From Romboutsia hominis (GTDB lineage Bacteria > Bacillota > Clostridia > Peptostreptococcales > Peptostreptococcaceae), in NCBI RefSeq assembly GCF_900002575.1, contig NZ_LN650648.1, positions 2,519,565 through 2,583,564 on the forward strand: a stretch of DNA of 64,000 bases, given 5' to 3'. The notes below the pieces were generated by a model, which saw only the letters and a program-made list of their open reading frames with translations, made no database searches and had not been told where the DNA came from. This document shows, piece after piece, positions 8,177 through 17,078 of the stretch. Numbering within the stretch: the stretch's first letter is position 1; each line of letters begins with the position of its first letter. The position numbers and the translations under genes are program-made.

Positions 8177-8596
8177 TTATTTTTTTATGTTAAATTCTTT
8201 CTTTATTAAATCTATACTATCCTTTATTAACAGCGCTAATGGCTTGTTTTCCACTCCTACTACCTCTATATTTTCAGGCAATATAGGTAAAAATATCTTT
8301 AGAGCTTCACTATCTACTATAGCTTCACTCATTTTGCAAGTTACTTCACCCATCATAGAATTTGGCATTGAAACAGATACTGGTGCTACTATTATATTTG
8401 CCTTCTTTACAGAAGTTACTATTGCATTTTCCCCTGTAGCTCCCTTATTTGCATGAGATTTCATCATAGAGCTTGTTGCTATTGAATTAGTACCTAGTGC
8501 ATATATGTCTATGTATGATGGTAATTCTTCTCTCAGATTTGATACTATCTGGGCCCCTATACCGCCACCCATTCCATCTATAACTGCTATTATCAT
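8177..8596 (-). CDS. DUF3842 family protein
   Basis: The protein has 139 residues. The opening IIAVIDGMGGGIGAQIV is a glycine-rich nucleotide-binding-like loop, followed by an alpha/beta pattern with an SVSMPNSMMGEVT segment near residue 80. This matches the uncharacterised DUF3842 family, which I know from anaerobic clostridia. The function is unknown. It lies between the CooT-like gene and the His-rich gene with short gaps (33 and 12 bp), so it is probably part of the same metal-handling unit. The ribosome binding site is AGGGGAAG. Confidence 0.75.
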   Translation of the reverse strand: MIIAVIDGMGGGIGAQIVSNLREELPSYIDIYALGTNSIATSSMMKSHANKGATGENAIVTSVKKANIIVAPVSVSMPNSMMGEVTCKMSEAIVDSEALKIFLPILPENIEVVGVENKPLALLIKDSIDLIKKEFNIKK

Positions 8597-8629
8597 ACTA
8601 TCTTCCCCTGTTTTTCTTATGTTTATTTT

Positions 8630-8815
8630 TTACTCTGATATTATTATTTTATGTTCCATTAGCCTTATCTCTTTTATACTTCCATCTACTATTTTCTGTT
8701 CTCCCAATAAATCAGTTAAGTACACTTTCCCTTCAAATGGATCTACACTTACTACATTTTCCATTATTCTTTCTAATTTATCCCCTTTTTGTACATAAGC
8801 TGCTGATTCACACAT
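8630..8815 (-). CDS. cooT: CooT-like nickel-binding protein
   Basis: A 61-residue protein begins MCESAAYV and ends in a strand-rich region (VYLTDLLGEQKIVDG...). Size, the cysteine immediately after the initiator Met and the small beta-rich body match the CooT family. In that family Cys2 binds Ni(II) and the protein helps nickel insertion into CO dehydrogenase. The genomic neighbourhood (CODH/ACS operon, corrinoid activator, His-rich protein) supports this. The ATG follows GGAGGGG. It is first gene of a three-gene unit. Assignment is from memory of the family pattern, so moderately sure. Confidence 0.72.
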   Translation of the reverse strand: MCESAAYVQKGDKLERIMENVVSVDPFEGKVYLTDLLGEQKIVDGSIKEIRLMEHKIIISE

Positions 8816-8877
8816 AATAACCCCTCCATGTTTTAACTTAATATTAAATTATTATTGTTTACTTTATAACTACCCTC

Positions 8878-8892
8878 TTGAAAACGTTTGTG
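8878..8892. promoter_or_regulatory. Possible CcpA (cre) site upstream of cooT
   Basis: TTGAAAACGTTTGTG fits the first 12 positions of the cre-like pattern WTGAAARCGYTTWCW and fails at two of the last three. It sits between the upstream terminator and the cooT start. The evidence is sequence similarity only. Confidence 0.3.
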
Positions 8893-8901
8893 ATTTTCTC
8901 C

Positions 8902-8952
8902 AAAAAAAGGTCTCTTTTAGTATTTAATATTTCAATACTATAAAGAAACCTT
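8902..8952 (-). terminator. Terminator downstream of the corrinoid-activation gene
   Basis: On the minus strand a long stem (AAGGTTTCTTT.../...AAAAGAGACCTT) is followed by seven T. It separates this gene from the cooT unit, which therefore probably has its own promoter. Confidence 0.8.
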
Positions 8953-9037
8953 CATGATTTCAAATCACTATACATTATATACTTTGAGTATATCACCTTG
9001 TACTATATAACGCAATTGATTTTAATTAATTATATAC

Positions 9038-10978
9038 TTATATTTTCACTTTATCTCCTAACAGTTCTTTAACTGTTGGGAACTGTTCTATGTTAGTGTG
9101 TGGTAAGAAACATGCAGATATAAATTCATCCATATATGTTGGATAGACACTTAATTCTACATAAGTCATTTCATTACCTATATCTTGTAGTTTCATTTTA
9201 GCATCTTTGCTTACAAGAGCAAGATAAGAACCAACTAATGAACTATTTCCTATATATGCAAACTTTTCTCTTTCTATATCTGGAAGTAATCCTATTAAAA
9301 TAGAATTTTCTATATTTAAATTATTTCCTATTCCACCAGCTATATATACCTTATCTATAGCACTAAAGTCCATCCCTAAGCTTTCTATTAGTGTTGCAGC
9401 TCCAGAATATATTGCACCCTTAGCTCTTATAAAATTATCTATATCCACTTCTGTTACTGTTATATCATTTTCAATACCATACTCTTCTTTAAATGCTAAT
9501 ACGTATTCCCCTATTTCATGTTCATTAAATCTTATTCTGTCATTGTTTAAATCTTTATTTATCTTACCTCTTCTATCTACTACCCCACTAAGTAACATTT
9601 GGCATATTAAATCTATTATTCCTGAACCACATATACCAATAGGTTTATCATCTCCAATAATAGATAACTTTGGATATAAAGTTTCTTTATCTATACTAAC
9701 TTTTTCTATAGCACCATTTGATGCTCTCATTCCACAACTTATACCTCCACCTTCAAATGCAGGACCTGCAGAACAAGCACAGCTCATCATATAATCTTTA
9801 TTTCCAAATACAATTTCTCCATTAGTTCCTAAATCTATAAATAATATATTTTCTTCACTTGTCCATATTCCAGCTGATAATACCCCTGCTGTAATATCTC
9901 CTCCTACATAACTAGCTACTGATGGTGCTAAGAATATATAAGCACTGTCATTTACATTTAAGCCTATATCCTTGCCTATTAATTTTGGTGATTTTAAAAA
10001 TGGAGGTATAAATGGTTCTTGTCTTAAATAATCTGTGTGAACTCCTAAAAATAAACTAGACATAGTTGTATTTCCTGCTATTACAAGGCTTACTACATTA
10101 TCTTTATCTATATTATTTTTAATATAGATAGATTCTAATAATGGGTTTATAGTTTCGTCTATAACAGCATCTCTTAAATGCTTAAGTCCATTTTTCTTTG
10201 TTGAGTATATAATTCTATGTATAACATCTGCACCATACTTTATTTGTGCATTACCTGATGATGCCTTATCTACAATCTCTTTTGAATATAAATCTACTAA
10301 ACATACTACGACTGATGTAGTTCCTATATCTATGGCTACTCCATATAATTGATTTTCATTGTTCCCTGGTTCTATATTTAATATAGTTATTTTATTCTTC
10401 TTCTTAACATAAGTTATAGTTACATTAAAATCACTTTCTCTTATAACCTCTGGAACTTTTCTAAGTAACTCTACTGTATAATCTATTTCATCATATCCTA
10501 AATTATTTCTAACATATCTCTCTATTCTATCAATATCACATATATTATCATCTATAGTTGGTTTATCTAATTCTATATATGTTTTTTCTATATTAGTTTT
10601 AAAATCAAAATTATTATCTTCTATTATTTTTTTTGCTCTATCAAATATTTCCTGGTCTTTTTTCTTATCGCTACCTTCTATTTTCATACCATGCATAGAT
10701 GAAGATAATTTTGATGGAACTTCTATTTCTATATCTTCTATTACTTTAGTATTACATGCGAGTATATATCCTTGTTCCCATTCTTCATCTTTTATATGTA
10801 GTGTTTTTTCTGTATCTACTTTTCCTTTTAATAGCTTAACCTTACATTTCCCACAAGACACGTTTCCGTTACATGGAGCATCTATAAATATTTTATTATT
10901 TCTTGCTATTTCTAATAAATTTTCTCCTTTACTGCATATAACTTCTTTATTGTGCGACTTAAAATTTACTCTAATCAT
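9038..10978 (-). CDS. acsV: Corrinoid activation/regeneration protein (ferredoxin + ASKHA domain)
   Basis: This is a RACo/AcsV-type activator that reduces inactive Co(II) corrinoid protein to Co(I) with ATP hydrolysis. With the chosen ATG it has 646 residues. A plant-type [2Fe-2S] domain carries C36, C42, C45 and C75. A linker follows, then an ASKHA ATPase (GVAIDIGTTS near residue 220, later FIDLGTNGE and IAGGIG). An upstream TTG in frame (10993) would add five residues, but the GGGGGATAGG site lies between it and the ATG at 10978, so the ATG is the start. It follows the Wood-Ljungdahl operon with terminators on both sides, serving the AcsCD corrinoid protein. Confidence 0.88.
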   Translation of the reverse strand: MIRVNFKSHNKEVICSKGENLLEIARNNKIFIDAPCNGNVSCGKCKVKLLKGKVDTEKTLHIKDEEWEQGYILACNTKVIEDIEIEVPSKLSSSMHGMKIEGSDKKKDQEIFDRAKKIIEDNNFDFKTNIEKTYIELDKPTIDDNICDIDRIERYVRNNLGYDEIDYTVELLRKVPEVIRESDFNVTITYVKKKNKITILNIEPGNNENQLYGVAIDIGTTSVVVCLVDLYSKEIVDKASSGNAQIKYGADVIHRIIYSTKKNGLKHLRDAVIDETINPLLESIYIKNNIDKDNVVSLVIAGNTTMSSLFLGVHTDYLRQEPFIPPFLKSPKLIGKDIGLNVNDSAYIFLAPSVASYVGGDITAGVLSAGIWTSEENILFIDLGTNGEIVFGNKDYMMSCACSAGPAFEGGGISCGMRASNGAIEKVSIDKETLYPKLSIIGDDKPIGICGSGIIDLICQMLLSGVVDRRGKINKDLNNDRIRFNEHEIGEYVLAFKEEYGIENDITVTEVDIDNFIRAKGAIYSGAATLIESLGMDFSAIDKVYIAGGIGNNLNIENSILIGLLPDIEREKFAYIGNSSLVGSYLALVSKDAKMKLQDIGNEMTYVELSVYPTYMDEFISACFLPHTNIEQFPTVKELLGDKVKI

Positions 10979-11150
10979 ATACCTATCCCCCAATATGTTA
11001 TATAGTATAATTTTACCCTAATCCAACTTATAAGTACTCAAATTCATAATATTATAAGTATCTTTTGTGTGTAAAATTATAGTACTATCAATTTAAAAAC
11101 CTATGCCTTAAATTTAATAAAATTTACTACATTTATTTTGTATAAAATCA

Positions 11151-11195
11151 AAGGAGTACAGATGTTTTAGATTTACTAAATCTTCTGTACTCCTT
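11151..11195 (-). terminator. Terminator at the end of the Wood-Ljungdahl operon
   Basis: A 12-bp stem AAGGAGTACAGA/TCTGTACTCCTT with an inner AGATTT/AAATCT stem lies just after the gcvH stop and before a modest T tract on the minus strand. Confidence 0.7.
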
Positions 11196-11203
11196 ATTTA
11201 TAA

Positions 11204-11578
11204 CTACTCAGCTATAGCTTCGTATTTCTCAGCAGTTAATAAGTTTTCTAATTCATCTGCATCAGATATTTTAACTTTTACTATCCATGCATCATATGCA
11301 TCTTCATTTACATACTCTGGCTCATCATCTAATTTTTCATTTATTTCAACAACTTCACCAGATATAGGAGCTATTAAGTCAGATGCTACTTTTGAAGATT
11401 CAACAACACCAAATTCTTCACCTTGAGTTAATTCATCTTCAAGTTCTGGCATTTCAACAAATAATATTTCTCCTAATTGATCTTGAGCGAAATCAGTTAT
11501 TCCTATATAAGCAAATTCTCCTTCCACTCTAACCCATGTATGTTTATCTGAATATCTTAAACTTGGTATAACTTTCAT
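11204..11578 (-). CDS. gcvH: Glycine cleavage system H protein (lipoyl carrier)
   Basis: The 124-residue H protein carries the lipoyl arm. The ESSKVASD motif near residue 60 contains the lipoylated lysine, and the strand pattern around it is typical of the family. As last gene of the Wood-Ljungdahl operon, 24 bp after acsB, and with lpdA further upstream, it may connect acetyl-CoA pathway folate chemistry with glycine metabolism. No P or T protein is in the window. The ATG follows AAGGGGGATAAT. This initiation region has a 10-nt perfect complement in the small RNAs at 528-860. Confidence 0.95.
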   Translation of the reverse strand: MKVIPSLRYSDKHTWVRVEGEFAYIGITDFAQDQLGEILFVEMPELEDELTQGEEFGVVESSKVASDLIAPISGEVVEINEKLDDEPEYVNEDAYDAWIVKVKISDADELENLLTAEKYEAIAE

Positions 11579-11602
11579 TTGATTATCCCCCTTATTAGTT
11601 GA

Positions 11603-13729
11603 TTACATTACACATTCCATTGCTAAAGCTGGATGACCTTTTTCCTCTAAGAATGCTAATACTCCTTCAGAATCACTAGCTATAGTTTCATCACATATCA
11701 TATCTGTAAAGTTTTCTATACCTGTTAATTCTTGAACACTAGCATTTAACTTATCTGCTACATATTCTTTTAACTCTTTTGGCATCCAAACTATTCTAGT
11801 TGGTCCACCCTCAGCATAAGCAAACTTCTTAGAAGATATAAAGTGTCTTCCGTGACCCATGAATCCTGGAGTTTGAACTCCTCCACCTGTCATAGAAGCT
11901 AATTCTCCAAATGTCATACCAACAGGAGTTTCACCAGAGAACTCTCTATTAACTATAACAAATCCATTTGCTTCTGGCATTATACCGCATATACACTCGA
12001 AGCATCCGCAAGAAGTCATTGGATCTTCTAATATAGAATATAATGTAACATTTTCAACAGCACCTTGAGATATTTCACATACTGTTTCATTAACTGCTTG
12101 CCATATTCCTGTTCTTTCATCTAAGCATTCACCCTTAACTATTGGTTGGCATGGTCCTGTTGGATCTAGTTCTTTAGTAGCTTTAGCATCTAACCAGCTA
12201 ACTGCTCCACATAATCCAAGTCTTTCAGGAGTAACAACACAAACGTGTGCAGGTGCAAATGATTGACAAAGGTTACAAGAATAGAATTCCTCAACGCTTT
12301 CATCAACTAATGAAGCTAATCTTTCATCTCTAGAATTATATCTATCTATAGCTTCACCCTTCATTTCTGATACTTTTTGTGCATCAGTTACTATAGTTAC
12401 TTCGCATTTATCAACAACTGATTCAAATTCATCTAGCATCTTAGCATATAAAACTTCTCCTATATGCTCTAATCTGAATCCTTTTTCAAAAGCATCTTTA
12501 GATATTCTTACCCAAGACATATCTCTTTGACCAACATGCATTACACCTTCTATATAGTTTAAGAAGTAGTGTAAACGTCTTTCTAAAACTGGTTCGAAAT
12601 CTTCTTGCATTGCTTTACCAGCTATTTTAACTATAACAGCAAGTGGTAATCTTACAACACCGTCAGACTCTATTTCATCTATATTTGGACCTATAACCTC
12701 TATTTTATGGTCTTCAACTTCACTTAATTCTTTTTTAACAACAAGTTCCCAAGCTTCAGTTTTATTTCCACCAAATTCAGCAAACATGTCATTTTTTCTT
12801 ATTCTTTCACCTTCAAATGCAGCAGCAAAAGATACTGGTATAGGTATTTCAGTTACCTTTATCTTTATTCCTCTAGCTTCTAATGAAGTAGCTACAAACT
12901 TATCATAATCTTTTTGAGTTAATAAATTCATTGGAACTTCTAATACTGTTTGATCAGTTATAACTGGGAATCCTAAAGCTATTGCTCCAGCTCCACAAGA
13001 TACAACTAATTCACTTAATGGTCCAAATGCATTAACAAATGCTGGAACTCTCTTAGCAGTATAATCTAATAATCCTGCTAAATCTCCTGGATTTAATCCT
13101 CCAAATATCAATGCTGCTCTTACTGCTACAGATACAACATGGATAACAGAAGTTACATCATATCCTAGAGGGATAACTCTTAGTTCTAGACCCATCTTAA
13201 CATCAGCTTCTATAGCTTGATCTATTACTTTTCCTACTAAGAAAGTAAGTAATCCTTTAGATTGGTAATTTTTTATAATCTCAGCTGCAGTTTCTGCATC
13301 TGGGCATTCTCCAAGTACAACAGCAACCCCTGGTATATCTCCTGTAACTAGAGGTACACCTAATGATCTTATTATAGGGTCAGTTATATGACCCGCACAA
13401 GGTTCACTATATGGTGCATCTATTGTAGCATATTTTACAGCTTCTATAACTTCAGCAGATAAAGCTGTAGCTAAACCAGCATTAAGTGCATGCTCTAATA
13501 AATGAGTTCTATTTACTAAACCTTCTACTATAGTTAAAGCACCTTCTAAATCACCTAACGTATTCATTTTTTGTCCTGTTGCTGCGTATATACAAGGTAA
13601 TGAATATGCAGTATCAGGGAATGCTACATTATGTTCTCTTCCATGTTTTTCTATTGCTTCGCTTACAGCGCCTTTAGCAGCAGCCAAAGCTTGTTCTGAA
13701 CCATTAAAAATAGTATTATATAAATTCAC
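11603..13729 (-). CDS. acsB: Acetyl-CoA synthase, CODH/ACS beta subunit
   Basis: The enzyme forms acetyl-CoA from CO, a corrinoid methyl group and CoA. The 708 residues contain the A-cluster ligands: C485, C488, C497 and C507 for the [4Fe-4S] cubane, and the C574-G-C576 motif that holds the distal nickel. The numbering is offset by exactly 21 from my memory of the Moorella enzyme (506, 509, 518, 528, 595, 597), so the N terminus is about 21 residues shorter. Initiation is at GTG behind AAAAAGGGGG. It lies 41 bp after acsE. It acts in the cytoplasm together with CooS. Confidence 0.97.
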   Translation of the reverse strand: MNLYNTIFNGSEQALAAAKGAVSEAIEKHGREHNVAFPDTAYSLPCIYAATGQKMNTLGDLEGALTIVEGLVNRTHLLEHALNAGLATALSAEVIEAVKYATIDAPYSEPCAGHITDPIIRSLGVPLVTGDIPGVAVVLGECPDAETAAEIIKNYQSKGLLTFLVGKVIDQAIEADVKMGLELRVIPLGYDVTSVIHVVSVAVRAALIFGGLNPGDLAGLLDYTAKRVPAFVNAFGPLSELVVSCGAGAIALGFPVITDQTVLEVPMNLLTQKDYDKFVATSLEARGIKIKVTEIPIPVSFAAAFEGERIRKNDMFAEFGGNKTEAWELVVKKELSEVEDHKIEVIGPNIDEIESDGVVRLPLAVIVKIAGKAMQEDFEPVLERRLHYFLNYIEGVMHVGQRDMSWVRISKDAFEKGFRLEHIGEVLYAKMLDEFESVVDKCEVTIVTDAQKVSEMKGEAIDRYNSRDERLASLVDESVEEFYSCNLCQSFAPAHVCVVTPERLGLCGAVSWLDAKATKELDPTGPCQPIVKGECLDERTGIWQAVNETVCEISQGAVENVTLYSILEDPMTSCGCFECICGIMPEANGFVIVNREFSGETPVGMTFGELASMTGGGVQTPGFMGHGRHFISSKKFAYAEGGPTRIVWMPKELKEYVADKLNASVQELTGIENFTDMICDETIASDSEGVLAFLEEKGHPALAMECVM

Positions 13730-13770
13730 TCTATTTTCCCCCTTTTTAAGCTTCTTATCTCTTTTCTTTA

Positions 13771-14583
13771 TTATGCATTAAATGCAAATCCACCTTCATT
13801 AAGCTCTAAATATGAGTCAGCATATAAAGAGGCATTTCTTATTATGTCACAAGATTTTACTGTTCTCATTATTTCTTCGTCACATGGGTTTACTATAGCT
13901 GAACTAAATCCATTTGCCATTGCCATTGCAAGCCAAGTACTATCAAGTATTGGTCTAACATGCTTTGGACAACCATTAGATACGTTAGATAATCCACCTG
14001 TAGTTAATAATCCCATTTCAGTCATCATTCTTATAGATTCTAAAACGTCCATTTGTTGATCTTGCATACCTTTTATAACTAAGCATAATGGGTCAAATAA
14101 CATGTCTTCTGGCTCTAATCCAGCCATTAAACCTCTTTCTAACATTTCTTGACAGTAAGCCATACGCTCATCATTATCCTTTGGTATACCTTCTTTAGCA
14201 CATAAAGCTATTACTTTAGCTTGGTATTCTCCTGCTAAGTCTATTAAATCTATTCTTCCACCTGCGTCTGCAGAGTTTATTATAGCTTTACCATTTATAG
14301 GATTGTAAACTTTAAGACCTGCTTCTATAGCTTTTCTATTAGCAGTATCTAATGCTAATGGAACATTGTTAAATTCTTTTTGAAGTAATTGAACTCCCCA
14401 AGTCATTAACTCTTCTCCATCTCTTTCAGCTGGCCCTATATTAAAATCTATATAGTGAGCTCCTGCTTCTAATTGCTCTTTAGCTCTTTTAAGTATTGGC
14501 TCTGGATTTCTTTCTTCTAATGCTTTTCTTATTACTGGTGATATACAGTGTATTCTTTCCCCTATTATCATGAACTTTTCCAT
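13771..14583 (-). CDS. acsE: Methyltetrahydrofolate:corrinoid/iron-sulfur protein methyltransferase
   Basis: AcsE transfers the methyl group of methyl-THF to the cobalt of the AcsCD corrinoid protein. The 270-residue single TIM barrel of the pterin-binding family shows IIGERIHCISP near the start, GAHYIDFNIGP around residue 45 and the conserved LALDTANRKAIEAG and ITTGGLSNVSNG-type segments. It lacks the cobalamin and homocysteine domains of MetH, which fits AcsE. The ATG follows AAGGGGGATAA. A second in-frame ATG four codons later is possible. A long hairpin separates it from acsC. Confidence 0.96.
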   Translation of the reverse strand: MEKFMIIGERIHCISPVIRKALEERNPEPILKRAKEQLEAGAHYIDFNIGPAERDGEELMTWGVQLLQKEFNNVPLALDTANRKAIEAGLKVYNPINGKAIINSADAGGRIDLIDLAGEYQAKVIALCAKEGIPKDNDERMAYCQEMLERGLMAGLEPEDMLFDPLCLVIKGMQDQQMDVLESIRMMTEMGLLTTGGLSNVSNGCPKHVRPILDSTWLAMAMANGFSSAIVNPCDEEIMRTVKSCDIIRNASLYADSYLELNEGGFAFNA

Positions 14584-14636
14584 AGTAATTATCCCCCTTA
14601 ATTAGACTCTAAAAGTCTTTTTCGTTAAATTTTATA

Positions 14637-14688
14637 CTAGCCAATTCACTATATACCTCTATTTGAGTATATGTAGTTCATTGACTAG
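14637..14688 (-). promoter_or_regulatory. Intercistronic hairpin between acsC and acsE
   Basis: On the minus-strand RNA a 9-bp stem CUAGUCAAU/AUUGGCUAG (one G-U pair) continues into a second stem (ACUACAUAUAC/GUAUAUAGU) closing on a small loop. No T run follows, so it is more likely an mRNA processing or stability element than a full terminator. Confidence 0.55.
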
Positions 14689-14709
14689 CATATGTTATTG
14701 ATTTTAATA

Positions 14710-16086
14710 TTACGCGTTAGCTAAAGCTTCATCTTTCTTAGCTTTGTATTCTTTTAAGAACTTTGGTAATTCCATAGATTCTTCAGGTCCTATAACTACA
14801 TTCCATCCTGGTAATGCCTCTTCTATATCTCCCTTAAGAACTGCAACCTTACCTGGTATTATTAAATCTCTATTATCAGTAATTTCTGCTACATTAGATT
14901 CTTTTATGAAGTTAGCTATAGAACTTCCACTAAACTTACCAGCAGACCAAGCTGTTAATACTGAGTACCCTCCAGCATCTGGGATAGCTAAATGTACAGG
15001 AACTTTAGATCTTTCTACATCTCCCGATACTATGAAATAAGTTAAAGCGAAGTCAACAGTAACTATTACTGGAGAATTCTTATCTGGATTATTTATTGGA
15101 TAAACTTTTGTTTCAACTCTCATTGGTTTTTGTGGGTCAGTGAATATGTTTTGTCTTAGAGCAAATAATGGTAATGCTTTAGAATAGTCTATATCATCTA
15201 TTACGATTATAGAACCGTATTTAACTGTGAATACAGATGATAAAGCAACTTCCATATTAGGATTTTCTTTAGCTAATTTATTTGCAAATACTATTGATGG
15301 GTATCCGAATGTTCTGTCTTGTTCTTTTAATGCTATTCTTCTAACTTGAACAGCATTTGTAAATGTATCTTTTATATTTTCTCCTGTTACATCTAATATT
15401 AATTCTCTATATCCTGCAGCTTGTATAGCTTCTACTGTAGAGTACAATTCCTCTAAACTAGATGCTTTAACACCTAAAGCTAACTTATCTCCTTTAACTA
15501 CATCTATCATAGCTTGATAGTTGTCTTTAGTAGCTCCGTATACTACTGGTTTTTTATCTTTTAATATTTCAACAGCTTCTTTAGCAACTTCAGCATCTTC
15601 ACATACTAATATGTAAGCTAAATCTAATCCGCTATCTTTAACTCTGTTAACTACCCTTAAGAATCCTTCTTTATTTTCAAAGTATTCTATTAGAGCCATT
15701 TCAACTCTCATTTCTTCACCTATTCTTACGTAGTCAACAGCTTTCATGTTAGCAAGTTTTGCATCTACTTGCTCATCAGTCATACATTCACAGAATGCTA
15801 CTGCAAATCTATTTCTATTTACTAATGTTTTTTCATGTCTAAATAATACAGTTTCTGCTCCTAATTCATATTCAGAATTTCCAGCTCCAACTTTTACACC
15901 TCTCATTAATGGTGCAGTTGCTTCTGATAATTTTGCTAATGCCTCATCAGACATATGTGGACACTTTTCTACCTCTACTGCTCCTGATGCAACTTTCATA
16001 CAGAAAGCCATACAAGTTGGAAATCCACAGTCCTTACAGTTTTTCTTTGGTGTTAATTTGAATATATCTAAAGCTTTTAATGCCAT
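14710..16086 (-). CDS. acsC: Corrinoid/iron-sulfur protein large (gamma) subunit
   Basis: AcsC carries the [4Fe-4S] cluster and, with AcsD, the cobamide that shuttles the methyl group from AcsE to AcsB. The 458 residues begin with the Fe-S motif C17-x2-C20-x4-C25 and a fourth cysteine near residue 42 (KNCKDCGFPTCMAF...EKCPHM). A TIM-barrel middle and a C-terminal cobamide domain follow (LIIPGKVAVLKGDIEEALPGW). The ATG follows TAGGGGGA. It lies 28 bp after acsD. Confidence 0.96.
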   Translation of the reverse strand: MALKALDIFKLTPKKNCKDCGFPTCMAFCMKVASGAVEVEKCPHMSDEALAKLSEATAPLMRGVKVGAGNSEYELGAETVLFRHEKTLVNRNRFAVAFCECMTDEQVDAKLANMKAVDYVRIGEEMRVEMALIEYFENKEGFLRVVNRVKDSGLDLAYILVCEDAEVAKEAVEILKDKKPVVYGATKDNYQAMIDVVKGDKLALGVKASSLEELYSTVEAIQAAGYRELILDVTGENIKDTFTNAVQVRRIALKEQDRTFGYPSIVFANKLAKENPNMEVALSSVFTVKYGSIIVIDDIDYSKALPLFALRQNIFTDPQKPMRVETKVYPINNPDKNSPVIVTVDFALTYFIVSGDVERSKVPVHLAIPDAGGYSVLTAWSAGKFSGSSIANFIKESNVAEITDNRDLIIPGKVAVLKGDIEEALPGWNVVIGPEESMELPKFLKEYKAKKDEALANA

Positions 16087-16114
16087 GATTTTTTCCCCCT
16101 AACCTTACAATTTA

Positions 16115-17059
16115 TTAAGCTAATGCGCTAACTAATTCTTTTATAGTTTCTACTGACTCTGGATGGCGAAGTATAACTGCATTTGATCCACCAACTAATG
16201 CACTTGCAGCAGTTGATATTTCCATTGCTATACCTCTTTTTTCTACACATCCCCAAGCTGGTTCATCTTCAACACTTGCTATAGATTCTTTAACATTCCA
16301 AGTTTCTTTTGAAACTGGAGTTATTATTGGCATTTGTAATGTTTTATCATTTTGACCAAATGCAGCAAGTCTGATTCTGTCCATAGTTGATGCAACATAC
16401 TCATATCCATATCCTACAGCTGATGAACCTATGTTCATAACTATATTTTCAGATTTAACGCCTAATTGTCCTAATAATACGTTTAATTGTTTAGCTAGGT
16501 TTATATCAACTGAAGACTCAGCAGACACTTTATGACTATAAGCCATACTAGCCGCAGCCCCTACTGCCTTGTAGTTGTCTTCTGTAGCTGATAAGAATAA
16601 ACAATTATGCCCATCTACTGCTTGCGCTACTTTTTCAAATAACTTAGCATCCTTTTCATGGTTTCCACATCCAGCTATAATTACTGGTACACTAACAGCC
16701 TCAACAACTTTTTTAGCTACCTCAGCACACTCTTCTGGAGTTTTATCTAATCCATTTGGATCTGCACTTTCAAGCTTTAAGCATATAAAGTCTGCTTTTG
16801 TATTTTCTTCTACATGCTTAGCCCACTTAACTGGACAATCACAAACATCTTTATACATTTCTTTAAAAGCATCGCTCCATCCTTCTGGATATATGTCAGT
16901 TATTTCTATTCCTATTTTTTGAGTATTTCCACCATTCCCATCGAAGTTATAAAATGGTAGAATATTCTCTCCACCTATTTTTATCGCTTTTTCTCCTGTC
17001 CCTATTTCTACTTCTGATATTTTACCAGAATACTTTTGAACAGACATCTTGAATGCCAT
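16115..17059 (-). CDS. acsD: Corrinoid/iron-sulfur protein small (delta) subunit
   Basis: A 314-residue TIM-barrel subunit that pairs with AcsC to hold the cobamide. The opening (KYSGKISEVEIGTGEKAIKIGG), the GGNTQKIGIEITDIYPEGW region and the MNIGSSAVGYGYEYVASTMDRIR segment in the C-terminal half are characteristic of AcsD/CdhD. The ATG follows AAGGGGGAG. It lies 19 bp after cooC2 and 28 bp before acsC. Confidence 0.95.
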   Translation of the reverse strand: MAFKMSVQKYSGKISEVEIGTGEKAIKIGGENILPFYNFDGNGGNTQKIGIEITDIYPEGWSDAFKEMYKDVCDCPVKWAKHVEENTKADFICLKLESADPNGLDKTPEECAEVAKKVVEAVSVPVIIAGCGNHEKDAKLFEKVAQAVDGHNCLFLSATEDNYKAVGAAASMAYSHKVSAESSVDINLAKQLNVLLGQLGVKSENIVMNIGSSAVGYGYEYVASTMDRIRLAAFGQNDKTLQMPIITPVSKETWNVKESIASVEDEPAWGCVEKRGIAMEISTAASALVGGSNAVILRHPESVETIKELVSALA

Positions 17060-17078
17060 AGTTTACTCCCCCTTAAGC

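Noticed and set aside
10979-10993. TTG start five codons upstream for the ferredoxin/ASKHA gene
   Set aside because: The GGGGGATAGG ribosome site lies between this TTG and the ATG at 10978, so the ATG is used.
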